Positions 53,443 to 64,000 of a stretch of DNA of 64,000 bases are shown here, piece after piece (position 1 is the first letter of the stretch; each line of letters begins with the position of its first letter). A program made the position numbers and the translations under genes. Source of the stretch: Acholoe squamosa (taxonomy: Eukaryota > Annelida > Polychaeta > Phyllodocida > Polynoidae); the NCBI GenBank assembly GCA_949317995.1, contig OX439050.1, forward strand, positions 50,097,777-50,161,776, given 5' to 3'. A model generated the notes under the pieces. The model was not told where the DNA came from, did no database searches, and worked only from the letters and a program-made list of their open reading frames with translations.

Positions 53443-55356
53443 ATTTAGGGTGTTAAATTCCCCAAACCAATTCACAATGCATGCTGACCAGTCAGACCTC
53501 TAGTGTTTCATCCATACATAACAGGGACTACCTTCCATTCCCTTCCCATCACACATAGGGCAGAAGACCAGAGTCTAGGACGTTAGTACTTAACTCTGAG
53601 ACCAGTATGATAAACGAGTATCAATTCAACAACCGGATGGTGTTGCATTTTCACACCAGGTGGCAGCCTGGTGTAAAACAGGACATTTCTGGTGGGTGTG
53701 TCCCATAAGTACAATAAAACTTAGTCACAATGAGGTGCCTGTTCCACATGGATTTTCCTCGTATTGGAGCGCTCATTTTACATGGCCGCTGAGTCCAGAC
53801 CAGCAGGCGGATAGTCATGTGCAATCTTATCGAGAGCGGTAGATTAAAAGTAGTCTGGCGTATTTTTGAGACCAAAGTAGATGAAATAAATAAGAAGGGG
53901 GTTCGGTTTAATGGACAAAAATTAGAGTGACTATCTTACAAAAATATCGCCATACTTTTACTCATGACAGATTTTCACTGTAGTTTTCATGTCAAAATGA
54001 TGATGATATATATATATTTTTCATATATTCAAGGCCTTCAAAACGCGACATTAGGCTTGACAAGATACATGTAAAATAATTATACGCCTATTTTGAGGCT
54101 CGTGAATTCAACTCGTATTTTTTTTAAGGTCCTGCTAAAAATGCAGCCTACTGGCCGCAGTTTTCACGTTCAAGTTCAAGCTAAGTTTAAAGGTTTTCAA
54201 TTTGTTGACCACAATTCAGACATTTCTTGAACAACGCTAATCGAACACCACCACTATCACCACTGCTTATAAAACTGGCAAATATGTTGATTTGAAACAA
54301 AAGACTAAAACACATTAATTCTCATATATTTCTTTTATTTTGGCAAAATCATGCCAATCATTTTTTTTGTTGTTGTATTCACATCTGACGCCGACAACAT
54401 ATGCTCCATTCCTATAATAGTAATATTCAAGTGCGTGTGTATAATATAATATTAATAATAATGACATAGAAAAGTGCAATCGTTCAGTGGAGTCACCCTT
54501 TGTAAGAAATATTGAAACTCTCAAAACCATCTCTATTTTTTTTTCTAGTGATAGTAAATTCATAAATATTCCTCTATGTTTTCTGTACATCTAGAGCTAA
54601 CTAGAAAGACGAGATTATAACACGGTCGTGTAGACGGTGTATTTCATGTATATGTGCAGTTTATAAGGTAAGGTTCGTAAGGCATCCGTATAACGTGATA
54701 AGTGAATACGGCTTATTTCCGCCGCCGCTTCATCTCAACAAGATTTCATTAAAACACACTCATATCTACAAACACTGTAATATGTGTGTGCAGAGGAAGA
54801 GGACTGATGAACAATATAACAACAAATTAATAACTTATCGAGAATAGTAAGAGATTTCAGAATAAAAATCGGAACCGTATCATTTCTACGACAAAGTGGA
54901 AGTTTCTACACGACTCATTTGTCGCTATCTAAATGCATGTGTGATGTGTCCCTATGACTAGTATGAATAACGATGACTATGTATTTTATGAGATAGTAGT
55001 CGAGTGCGATAGAAACACAGTAATTTGAAAGTCTGGGTAAAAAGTTCCTGTCAAGGCATTTTAAGACCCATGGGCATTCTAAGCACTCCATGTAAAATCC
55101 ATTATCTTCCAATCAACTGGAATTATATCACTTCATAAATCAGTTTTCCAAAGGAAAGTCATACAAACTAGCTACTTTTTCTCCATTTTCTTTACGATGA
55201 CTGAGTGGCAGTAGGAAAATACAAGAGGATAATTTTGTATGAATCAACTTTATGTTTATACAATTATATATAAGCTCTGATAATGGCAAGTATTTTGCTT
55301 TGTTTGTCATCCAAACACTGAGGCTTTCATTGTTTTATGATTTGCTTCTTCAACTT
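53443..55356. other. Intergenic, no gene seen
   Basis: AT-rich. A LINE-tail-like CGTTCAAGTTCAAG at 54166 and a TA run at 54006. No exon supported. Confidence 0.5.
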
Positions 55357-55522
55357 TAACCTTTTAAGCACAGCATAATGCCTCAAGGCCTCTGAATTAT
55401 TTGTAATCTGTATGCACTGACACAGTATTGGCGAATGACTCACAGTTGGTGAGTTACTCACTGCATGGTTCATGCTAACGAGACACATGATAATGGCCTT
55501 TATGTAGTCCTTAAGGGGTTAA
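55357..55522. mobile_element. Family B element
   Basis: TTTAACCTTTTAAGCACAG to TCCTTAAGGGGTTAA. The centre is GACTCACAGTTGGTGAGTTA. Confidence 0.75.
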
Positions 55523-55799
55523 TGCAGAGAGCTTACAGAACAAGATGCCACTTCTTCAGGCCAAGATGTGAAAGTAAATAAAGGAGATACACAGCCTCAT
55601 TGATTGTGATAACAAATCTGAGCTCTCCTCTCATATTCACAATCATTAAAACGTTTTGAACATTTCTTTGTGAACCGGGGTCTGGATCATAATGACATAT
55701 CTCTTTGTATAAATTAATGCATACATAATGTGTGTCACCAATTAGCCTGGTCAGGCCTCAATTCTGTCTACCAATGACATCTTATTGATTTAATGTAAA

Positions 55800-55985
55800 C
55801 TTAACCTTTTTAGGCATCGAGTCAACGCTTCACAGACAAGTGGCTGCACAGTCGGCAAACTCGTTCCGCTGCATCGGTGCATCATACTTGCCCTTTGGGA
55901 ATGTATCAACCCTGTATGGTCAGTAACAGGGCATGATGCATTAATGCATCATGATGCATTAATGCATCATGCAGCGCTTACACAA
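55800..55985. mobile_element. Family B element, decayed
   Basis: TTAACCTTTTTAGGC to CATGCAGCGCTTA; AATGCATCATGATGCATTAA inside. Confidence 0.65.
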
Positions 55986-56282
55986 TCAAATCAAGTTATA
56001 AGATGCCTTTAATGTAAACTGCTTCACTGCACCCCTCTATAAAAGACTACATTTCTAAATCCAAATTCATAAATACCAGAGAAGGCATTATGCATTGAGG
56101 ATGTCTGGTTATTAAAATTGCTTCGTTGGATGCGATTATTATCGTCTGAAATAACTTTTTCTATTTATCACAATTTGCCATTTATAAACTGGCCCTATCG
56201 GTAAAAGTCCCACGTACAATTACAAAACTGTAGTCTTGTCTTAAATAACTAATATTCTCAGTCAATTGTTTAAGAAAAAAAA

Positions 56283-56488
56283 AGATGCCTTTAGGCTTCT
56301 TGTTTTGAGCCTGATACACCAATTGTCAATCACCAGTACTGCATTGGTGTATCAGCTTGGAGAGTGTATCAACTCTGAGATGCATGGATGAAGCAAGGGA
56401 GAGAGTTAATCACTACAAGTGCATTCTTACATGATAACCAAATTGACATAGTGAAATAAATCACCATGCGACCCTTAAAGGGATGAAA
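56283..56488. mobile_element. Family B element
   Basis: ATGCCTTTAGGC to GCGACCCTTAAAGGGATG; contains CACCAGTACTGCATTGGTGT. Confidence 0.6.
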
Positions 56489-58883
56489 GAGAAAATCAAC
56501 TGAGAAACTCACAATTTGTAATGCCCTTTTGTGATACCATTTAACATCTCTACATACCAATTTTGAAAGCTCTTAGGAAGTCTAGGGAGATAATTTGGGA
56601 AGTTGACTTGATATGTTAATGTTTTCATAGACAAAAAAGGTTGTAGCAAAGTCTTTTCCCTCGAAGAATGAGTTAGTAGATGGTGCGTACACGAGGCCAG
56701 CGTTGATTATTACTTTTCATGATAACTGGCTGCTTTTAAAGTAAGTTAAACTGCACCTTATAGACACTGCACAGGGATATAGGATGGGAAAAAAGTTTAA
56801 GCTTTCAGCTTTTGTTTCAACGTAATTTGATTCAGTAAAACGATCTGACTTCTTCGCTGACGCGGCAAGTCCATGTATAGGGTGGGATGTTCTAAGTCTG
56901 CCATCTTTTCTAGAACCATAGTCGTCAGGTGCAAGTATATCAACATTAGCCACAGTAAATATATGGGATTTCAAGGGTACATAAACTACATAAAGATCTA
57001 AATTATATTACAACGTGGAACCATGAGTACTCCAATATTTCAGTAATCTGGCTCTTATGGCCAATAACAATAAAACCTAGTCCAGAACATGACTAGAAAG
57101 CTCTCTGGAATGGTGTCATCATAATTTCACAAACTGTAGACTTTTGTATCTGTTTATCAAGATCCGAGGCCTTCATAAAAAGTCCACACCTTTCAATTGT
57201 AGACATAATTCATCAGTTGATTCTATGCCTACTGTAATATGTTCCCTTCATTCCCCACAGTCCATTATTCGTATGGAACAATCAACATGATTAGTTAATT
57301 AGTGCAAATTAACATTATATAGTCTAACGTTTTATATACACATTGCAAGCATACATTACAGAGAATGGCACACACTTTAATACGTCTACATAAAACCTAG
57401 ATACATCAACTAATACAGGCAGAAAATCGGAATGTAATAATAACCTAATTGCAAACCTCAACAAATAAGCGCTATATTTTGTCACCACAGCAGCGAGAAC
57501 ATTTTTAGGCAAAAATAATGACTCATGCCAGATGAATAGAGAAAAAGACTGCCAGATTTGTATTAATGGAATTCTTGGGAAATATCCAAATTATTTATCA
57601 AATATGACCAAGTTGAGTGTCAGAAGTTCTAAGGAATGGTAAAGTAATGGTAAAACATTTAAAGAACAGAGAAAGGAGGCAACAAAGTCCCTTTTTTACA
57701 CTTCCAGTAATAGCCAGACTGATTGACAGCCTTCTCACTGCAAACATCTAAAAATACCTTTTCTAAAAGAAATTTTCCTAAATTCCTACCAGTTATTTCA
57801 AAGAACATCTTAACAAATATTCAAAGGGGACTATAATTTACGTATGCAGGTACTGTCTAAAGAATGCCTTCTTGTGAAATCATGGTTACCTATGTTAGAT
57901 GTCTGACTAGATTGAAATCCACTTAGGTTGTAATTTGTTGATATGGCAAGCCATTTAAGGATGACATATTGCCTCAAGTTTTGTGTTAATTTGTTATCAT
58001 ATGAGTGAAGCACTGCCGAGTTACTCACTAGCGCTATATTAATGCATCATGAAGCCCTGAGGGCATGATATTATGGGCTTTGTAACATTTAAATGGTTAA
58101 TGAAAACATAATGTATTGATATGGCTAAATCATTCAGAACATTTCATATCTCTCTATAACAAAGGAAATACTTTTGAATTTCTTAGGCATTATGATCAGA
58201 TGAACAGGACATTGAGGTTTGGAAATTTAGTTAGGGAAGAATCTACTGGTTAATGGGTACTGTATCAGTCGGATCGCGCCACCTTAGCGCAACTGTTTTA
58301 CGCCTAGATACACCTTTGTCTAACATACGGTCTCGCTGGGTATAACTGGCAAACATTTAACAGGCATTCCTGGATTTCATGTATATCGTAAAAGAATGAA
58401 GTACCTAAAGAATCATCGTACCAACGCAAATTGGATAGGTAATAATGCATGAGAATAAAACACGCTACTTTCTCGGATAAATATTTCTATCGTTGAAGCA
58501 TTAAAATTCAAGTTTTAAGCATCTGACCTGTATTTATATCCAATAGATATTTTCTCTCATTTGGCTTTCTCTCACATGGACTGTCACAGATGAGCATCTG
58601 CTGTTCATATATTGCACGAAATATATAGAATAGCTTCGAAATATATGTAAATATATTCATATATGGAAGCAAAGTGAGATACATTCTACATATATACCTA
58701 TTCTGAACCCTGCCTAACTTGGGAACCGCTGCCTCAAAAACAAAAGTTTTCATATCTAAAACAAAATTAGCTAAAATCCTGAACCCAATCTCAACAAAGT
58801 TTCAACAGAGCCTAATCCTGTATATTTCGCTATAATGAACCTCATACCCCTTATGTATACAATAGGGATATCTCCGGGTTAAA
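56489..58883. other. Intergenic, no gene seen
   Basis: AT-rich; a few family-B-like words near 58010-58100. No exon or RNA gene that I can support. Confidence 0.5.
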
Positions 58884-59136
58884 TTAACCCTTCAAGGGCA
58901 ACACCAGACTTTGAATTCATTATACCCATTTGTTATACTATGACACTTGAATGTCGCGTCAGCATGTAACTCAACAGTACGTAATTCACGCATAAAGCCA
59001 ATACTGCGGGGCTGAAAATATCTAGACGAGTCGGCTGGATCACCAATTCAACACGAGATCCTCAGGACCAGGCTTCCTAGCATTGTCAATACCGACTCAA
59101 TTTTAAAAATGGTATAATGCTGTCCTTAAAGAGTTA
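58884..59136. mobile_element. Family B element, diverged
   Basis: TTAACCCTTCAAGGGCAAC to GCTGTCCTTAAAGAGTTAA. The interior is little like the others. Confidence 0.5.
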
Positions 59137-59628
59137 AAGACGCCCCTAACCTTTTTTAAGGGTTCCTAGAATAACTTAACAATTGAATATACTACATAGT
59201 CAACCATAGATTATGTAGGCATGTCTGAGAGTACAGGCGGTATGTCTAGCGTTGTTGGGACTACCACGACTTCCAAATCAAGGCACTCCTTATGCTTCTT
59301 TTATAGATACTGATAGCTCAGGCATTTAGGTCTTTCACTTTCTGGGAGGTCACCATCGCATAATACAATAATTTACCAAAGGACTCTAAACCAAGCTGGT
59401 AAACGGCAATCCATTCTAGCGATGCAATATAAGCTTAGGCTGATGTCGGGCGTCCTTTGAATAAAAGACAGAAGCTCCAAATGCATACTAGAACCCGGTC
59501 TAGGCGCTAACAAGTTCAATCTGATACATGTGAGACAAGCTTAACATAATCTCCAGCTATTAACATAAAATTCACCTAATTATAACACCATCAATAGCAA
59601 CCATAGTAAGTGAACTGATAGTGTCATC

Positions 59629-60177
59629 AGTTAACCCTTTAAGGGCGGTATAGTGTGATTCGCCATTGGACCTGGTAACTATCATTCAGTGTATTTGATG
59701 CATCATACTGACATATGTAGTTTTACCGTAATCTCCTGCGTAGAAGACGCGCTGCGCGTATAAGACGCACCCCAAACTTAGCACATGCATTTTTGCGTAT
59801 AAGACGCACCTCTTAGGTACCAATTTTGTAAATTCAGTACATTTCTATAGTAAAAGTACCCCTCGTATAAGACGCACCCCCAATTTCAGTACATCCTATA
59901 AGACTCCCCAGCATTTTGTTTGGCGTAGAGGACGCGTCTTATATGCGGGAGATTACAGTAATATGTGCATCATGCCCATTGCTCGTCATGATGCACCAAT
60001 GAAGTACTTCATTGGAGCATCATGCCGACCCTATGGGGTCGATACATAAACTCCTGGAGGGTCGGTATGATGCTCCAATGAAGTGCTGGTGAGCAGTCTC
60101 CCCAGCACTTCATTGGTGCATCATGACGACCAATTGGCATGATGCATTAGTGCATCAGCAGCCCTTACAGGGTTAAT
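59629..60177. mobile_element. Family B element split by a family A insertion
   Basis: Starts AGTTAACCCTTTAAGGGC and ends GCCCTTACAGGGTTAA. A family A copy (59724-59960) sits within. The remainder has a long near-palindrome of GCATCATGCCGACCC and GTGCATCATGACGACC words. Confidence 0.8.
59724..59960. mobile_element. Family A foldback element within family B
   Basis: Ends TACCGTAATCTCCTGCGTAG and inverted TACTGTAATCTCCCGCATAT, with the CGCCAAACAAAATGCTGG centre seen at 24206 and 45748. Confidence 0.92.
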
Positions 60178-60475
60178 ACTGTCAGCCTCAGTACATGATA
60201 ACATTCCTTAATCTGAAAGGTCTATGGCAGTCGTCTCTTACATGGCAGATAAGGACTCAGTGTAGGGTCCTAGAGTGACATTTCATTTATAAATTACAAA
60301 GTGATAACATGATAACATGGATCGTGATAACAGTCCTCTTCTCTTAACACACCCTGAGAGTTGCACCATAACTTTCTGCAAATGTCCAATCAAACCACAA
60401 ACAGGCAAATACTATGTAAGCATAGGACTTAAAATCAGAGCATTCCCTTTATAGCCATTTTTGCTACTTAAATTA

Positions 60476-60704
60476 TAACCCTTTAAGGAAGGCATGATGC
60501 CTCAAAGCTTCAAGGTCAGTAATCATGATGCATCAAAAAAATGCCAATGAAAACTTGTCGGGAATGCATTGGTGCATCATGCTGACCCTTCAGGTGTGTA
60601 TCATACAGGCTCGGCATGATGCAGGAATGCAGCCCTGGCAAGTAACTCATTTATGTATCGTGGGAGATTGGCTGCATCAATGCACCATGCAATACTTAAA
60701 GAAT
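60476..60704. mobile_element. Family B element
   Basis: ATAACCCTTTAAGGAAGGC to GCAATACTTAAAGAA. GTGCATCATGCTGACCC and CGGCATGATGCAGGAATG inside. Confidence 0.72.
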
Positions 60705-60884
60705 TTCACAATTTACAATTTTATTCTGGATTGTACTGTATAATGAACACATAGAAATGAACAACAAATGCCTACTTTAATGAACACATTTTTTCCCATT
60801 ATGAATGTACACCAACTTTTTACCACTCACATAATAACGTAAATAATCACCACATGTTGTGTTCTTCCCCTAAAATAACCATTA

Positions 60885-61065
60885 AGAATGACATGATACC
60901 TTCATGTGCATCACATATCGTCATGATGCATCGTGAAGCTTTGGCGAGTTACTCGCAGGCATGAATTTCATGCCAACCCTTTTGAAGTGTATCAACAACA
61001 TAGGGTAAGCACGATACAGCTCTTGCACTGCATTTATGCACCATGACGACAAAAGGGCCTTGTGG
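60885..61065. repeat. Family B relative, decayed
   Basis: GTCATGATGCATCGTG, GGCGAGTTACTCGC and TGCACCATGACGAC remain; the ends are lost. Confidence 0.5.
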
Positions 61066-61069
61066 ATTC

Positions 61070-61161
61070 TCAATGCATGAAAGACCCTTATAGTACTGTT
61101 GAACAAAGGATCTCTCAATGCATGAAAGACCCTTATAGTACTGTTGAACAAAGGATCTCAT
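61070..61161. repeat. Two-copy 45-bp tandem repeat
   Basis: CTCAATGCATGAAAGACCCT, TATAGTACTGTTGAACAAAG, GATCT occurs twice in direct succession, almost without change. Confidence 0.9.
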
Positions 61162-61870
61162 AAGTCATTTCTAGTCTAAATTTTCCATAGTCTAGTCTAA
61201 ATCTTCCCATAGTTGTAATTTGTATGTACTCAACCAACAGGCAAAAACTAGTGGCACATACAGTTAGAAATCCAATAAAATTGCACAATTTCCTAAAATA
61301 AACTTCAATAGTGTAGGCCTCCATCCACAGTTAATATCAATGAAGTCGAAGGCAGAGAGCTGTGCTCTGAGTCGGTGTCGTTGCCGACATTTTGTAGTAA
61401 CACTTGGAGGCTGAGATATGACGTGATATTCCTGTAGTCGGGTGTATTGCGTAGTAATCCCAACATCAAGAAGCGGCTAAAAGTTACCCGCCATTAACAC
61501 AATGAAGCGTGGAGTTCCCCGCTGCCGACACAAACTTGGGGTTATATTACACCCAGTGAAATTATTCCACTTGGAATTAAAAGCAGTTATCACAAGACAT
61601 CTGGGCAATGGTCTCTGTCCCTTGTGCTGTTTTAACAATGAATAAGATTACCAGCAGGTAGTAGTTTCCCTCTGTGGTCACTTGTATTATAGAATACTAT
61701 TAAGTAAAGTAGGACTTGAGGGCTATTGGCAGTATGAGCTGTCAGCAGCAGCGCTTGTAGTCATTACATGTGACCATGTGTACATTCCAACACGACACAC
61801 AGTTAATAAATTCTCCCGCTCAACACATCACTTTTCGTCCATTATAACTAGAAGTTAGGCAGTAATCCAA
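61162..61870 (-). other. Probable 3' UTR and downstream DNA of the Lys-rich gene
   Basis: Follows the stop codon at 61871 on the minus strand. I see no clean AATAAA close to the stop, and no other frame. Confidence 0.4.
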
Positions 61871-64000
61871 TTACAATGAGAGCCTCGACTGTCGGGTTCT
61901 CATGGACGTGGCACCATTAAGTGCCCCACGACTTCTGCCTGCCTTGACGACCAGTGCGGGTTTCTTTGTCGCGCTAGCACTGACAGAGCGTTTAAGCTTG
62001 GGTAGCACTGTCTTTGAGAGAACAGACTTGGACATCAAAGACTTAGGCAGCAGCGACTTAGGACTGCCTCCCTTGCCCTTGGTATTTGGTGCTGAGTCTG
62101 ATGCAGCAGGCCGGTTACCTCTGACACTGACTCGCCGCATTGTACCAGCTGTAGTTGATCCTGCATCCTTTTTAACCTCAGTGTCAGTTTTAGGGGAGGT
62201 TGGTGCAACTGGCCCTCCCCTGGTTTTCATAAGTTTGGGAGGTGAAGGAGCCCCCACAGCTTTACTCGGTGAATCCTTGCTGGAGGGCGTCGGCGTAGAT
62301 GAGGACGGGTCAGCTGTTACTTTCCGCTTTCTGTTTTTTATTGGGCTCGGAGAGTCTTTTTTCTCGGACTGGCTGTCATTACATTGGGCCTTTTTCAAAG
62401 TTGATTTGGGTTTCGATTTATTTGGGACCTTTTTAGGACTGTCTGAATTTGCTGCCTTTTTAGCTGAATTGTCTGCTTTTGTAGCCTTTTTCGAAGGACT
62501 GTCCGAATTGGTTGCTTTTTTTGATGGACTGTCCAGGTTTGTAGCCTTTTTCGGTGGAGTGTCTGGATTTGTGTCCTTTTTAGGTGAATTGTCCAAGCTT
62601 GTTATAGGCTTTTTCACTGGACTGTCCAAGTTAGCTGTCTTTTTTGTTTGACTTTCCAGGTTTGTCACCTTTTTTGTCTGACTATTTGAGTTTGTTCCCT
62701 TTTTCACTGGACTATCCATATTTGTTTTTGTTGTACTTTCAGAACTATCAGTCTTTTTATTACCATTTTGCTCTGGCTTGCCATCTATCGATACCGGCTT
62801 AGCCTTTTTATTTTTCTCCTTGGTTGTTTTACTTGTTCCATTAACCTTATTAACAGCATTTGCATTATTTGGGTCCTTCTTCGGTGTACTTTTCTCACTA
62901 GTTTCCTTCTCAGTGAGCTTCTTCTTCTTGCTTGGTGGTTCATCTTTTGGGACAGCATCTTTATTAGTCTTTTTCTTGCTCTTTTTGGGGCTTGGTTTGG
63001 TGGCTTCAGATGCACTAACATCCAATACTGATTCCTCTTCTCCCTTCTTCGCTGACAGGTTTGATTTTGCCCCTTGAATTTGTGAATCTCCAATTGACTT
63101 TTTCTTGGTCTTGGTTTTTGGCGTTTTCTGCAGGCCTTCCTTATCGGGCTTACCTTTTGTTTGTTTGGATTTCTTTTCTGCGGTCGGATCTTTGATACTG
63201 TTGGTTTTCCCAACCTTGGCTGGTTTTTCAGTATGAGTAGATTTCTTTGCTTCTGTCTTCTTTTGTTTTTTCACCTTGGTAGTTTTTGGTTTCTGCCCCT
63301 GTCTGGTCTGTGCTAGGACGGTATTAATTATCTCCTTAATATCTTCTTCATCGGATGTTTCATCAGAATCATCGTCAGCTGCTGTCGGTTGCGCCTGGCC
63401 TAGTTTTACTTCTGATAATTTCTGTTCATCGGGCGAATTACTGGCATCATTCTTCACAATTTGATCATCAGATCCCTTAATCACTTCTTGCACAGATGTT
63501 CCCTTATCATTGACAGTTTCCACTACATGCACTTTGACTGGAGAAGTCGTAGTCTCTATTTTCTCAGATTCTTTAGGTTTGCCTACTGGAATTGCAGGCT
63601 CTTTTCTTTCCAAGAGAGTTTCTGCCACAAGCTTCGATGAATTTTTTATACCAGCTTGTTGAGCATTGAGTTTTTCTACAAACGATTGGCTCATTTTCAC
63701 TGCCACATCGCCTTTTGGGGTCTGCAATATCATCGTATTTGACTGCTTTTCGGGTATACCTGATGGGACCACAACACTTTTTACCACAGTTTCAGACTTA
63801 TTAGCACTTGAGCAGGGTTGCTCATTCCTGATAGCACTGGGTTTGTTCACACTATAACTGACGGATGTCGCTCCACCCGATACGAGTCCTACTCTGTTCG
63901 TAGCACGAGTCAGAGCCTCAGATACTTCAGATGGTGTCTTAGTGGGTGAAAATGTCATGGGTTTACATGGTAGTGGGGCTGCAGGAGATATGTGTACAGT
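61871..64000 (-). CDS. Lys/Ser/Pro-rich low-complexity protein, 3' part, open at window edge
   Basis: The frame is open from the right edge to the stop at 61871 (709 codons in the window). An ATG at 63958 exists, but 14 codons to its right are also open, so this is more likely a long last exon than a whole gene. Near the N-terminal side is a less biased stretch (TMILQTPKGDVAVKMSQSFV), then an acidic patch (DDDSDETSDEED, about residues 210-225 from the edge). The middle is rich in Lys with about nine units of an 11-residue repeat, KKATNLDSPSK and variants. The C-terminus is basic, ending RTRQSRLSL. The SPxK/SPKK motifs resemble those in histone H1-like and nucleolar proteins, suggesting DNA or RNA contact and phosphorylation. 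I do not recognise the gene. Confidence 0.8.
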   Translation of the reverse strand, partial: TVHISPAAPLPCKPMTFSPTKTPSEVSEALTRATNRVGLVSGGATSVSYSVNKPSAIRNEQPCSSANKSETVVKSVVVPSGIPEKQSNTMILQTPKGDVAVKMSQSFVEKLNAQQAGIKNSSKLVAETLLERKEPAIPVGKPKESEKIETTTSPVKVHVVETVNDKGTSVQEVIKGSDDQIVKNDASNSPDEQKLSEVKLGQAQPTAADDDSDETSDEEDIKEIINTVLAQTRQGQKPKTTKVKKQKKTEAKKSTHTEKPAKVGKTNSIKDPTAEKKSKQTKGKPDKEGLQKTPKTKTKKKSIGDSQIQGAKSNLSAKKGEEESVLDVSASEATKPSPKKSKKKTNKDAVPKDEPPSKKKKLTEKETSEKSTPKKDPNNANAVNKVNGTSKTTKEKNKKAKPVSIDGKPEQNGNKKTDSSESTTKTNMDSPVKKGTNSNSQTKKVTNLESQTKKTANLDSPVKKPITSLDNSPKKDTNPDTPPKKATNLDSPSKKATNSDSPSKKATKADNSAKKAANSDSPKKVPNKSKPKSTLKKAQCNDSQSEKKDSPSPIKNRKRKVTADPSSSTPTPSSKDSPSKAVGAPSPPKLMKTRGGPVAPTSPKTDTEVKKDAGSTTAGTMRRVSVRGNRPAASDSAPNTKGKGGSPKSLLPKSLMSKSVLSKTVLPKLKRSVSASATKKPALVVKAGRSRGALNGATSMRTRQSRLSL

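Noticed and set aside
53651-53875. A 74-codon frame in a GC-balanced patch, possible exon
   Set aside because: No splice signals in phase, no motif, and no neighbouring exon. I left it as intergenic.
61902-63077. Long plus-strand frames rich in Leu, Phe and Ser
   Set aside because: Shadows of the Lys/Ser-rich minus-strand exon: AAA/AAG Lys codons read as TTT/CTT on the other strand.

Overview
This is a piece of animal nuclear genome, not a bacterial or viral one. Coding sequence is sparse and cut into short exons with GT...AG introns. The rest is crowded with microsatellites, poly-G/poly-C tracts, foldback elements and retroelement relics. The gene structures and the repeat content suggest a marine invertebrate, possibly a deuterostome. 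That placement is an inference and is not secure.

Four host genes can be read. (1) Alkaline phosphatase, minus strand: signal-peptide exon at 5914-5983 and an exon with the metal-binding motif at 1114-1349; the rest lies left of the window. The 4.6-kb intron between them holds a LINE and a NADAR-domain reading frame. (2) 6-phosphogluconate dehydrogenase, minus strand, 13024-23865: almost complete, ten well-supported exons plus a candidate 8-nt first coding exon. It carries two intact, alternative last exons (16815-16934 and 13024-13143), the most interesting host feature here. (3) Mitochondrial ribosomal protein bL20m (MRPL20), plus strand, 42047-51043: five exons giving a complete 159-residue protein, with ETS and YY1-like motifs just upstream. 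(4) The 3' part of a lysine/serine/proline-rich, probably nuclear protein, minus strand, 61871-64000, open at the right edge.

Between the first two genes (5984-12860) are tandem repeats, inverted-repeat elements, a reduced Ty3 fossil and a pair of abutting perfect hairpins. From 26680 to 30818 lies a DIRS-like tyrosine-recombinase retroelement that looks close to whole, sitting in a 62-bp minisatellite that was also entered by a truncated LINE. From 32700 to 41000 are many foldback elements and a solo LTR inside an (AT)n tract. The MRPL20 introns and the region from 51200 to 61800 are again mostly small elements, with no further gene that I can support.

The repeats fall into families that recur through the window. 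I use my own labels: family A (ends TACCGTAATCTCCCGCGTAT, inside full of TATAAGRCGC words), family B (ends TTAACCCTTTAAGG, inside palindromes such as GCATGATGCAT), family C (about 190 bp, begins GTGAGTGAGTAATAGATG), family D (GGGGCCGTCCATAAAT ends), family E (about 130 bp, CCAGAGATGCCA ends) and family F (CACCAAGGGT tandem words between inverted ends). Several are nested in one another. No search was possible, so all family assignments rest on motifs read directly from the sequence.
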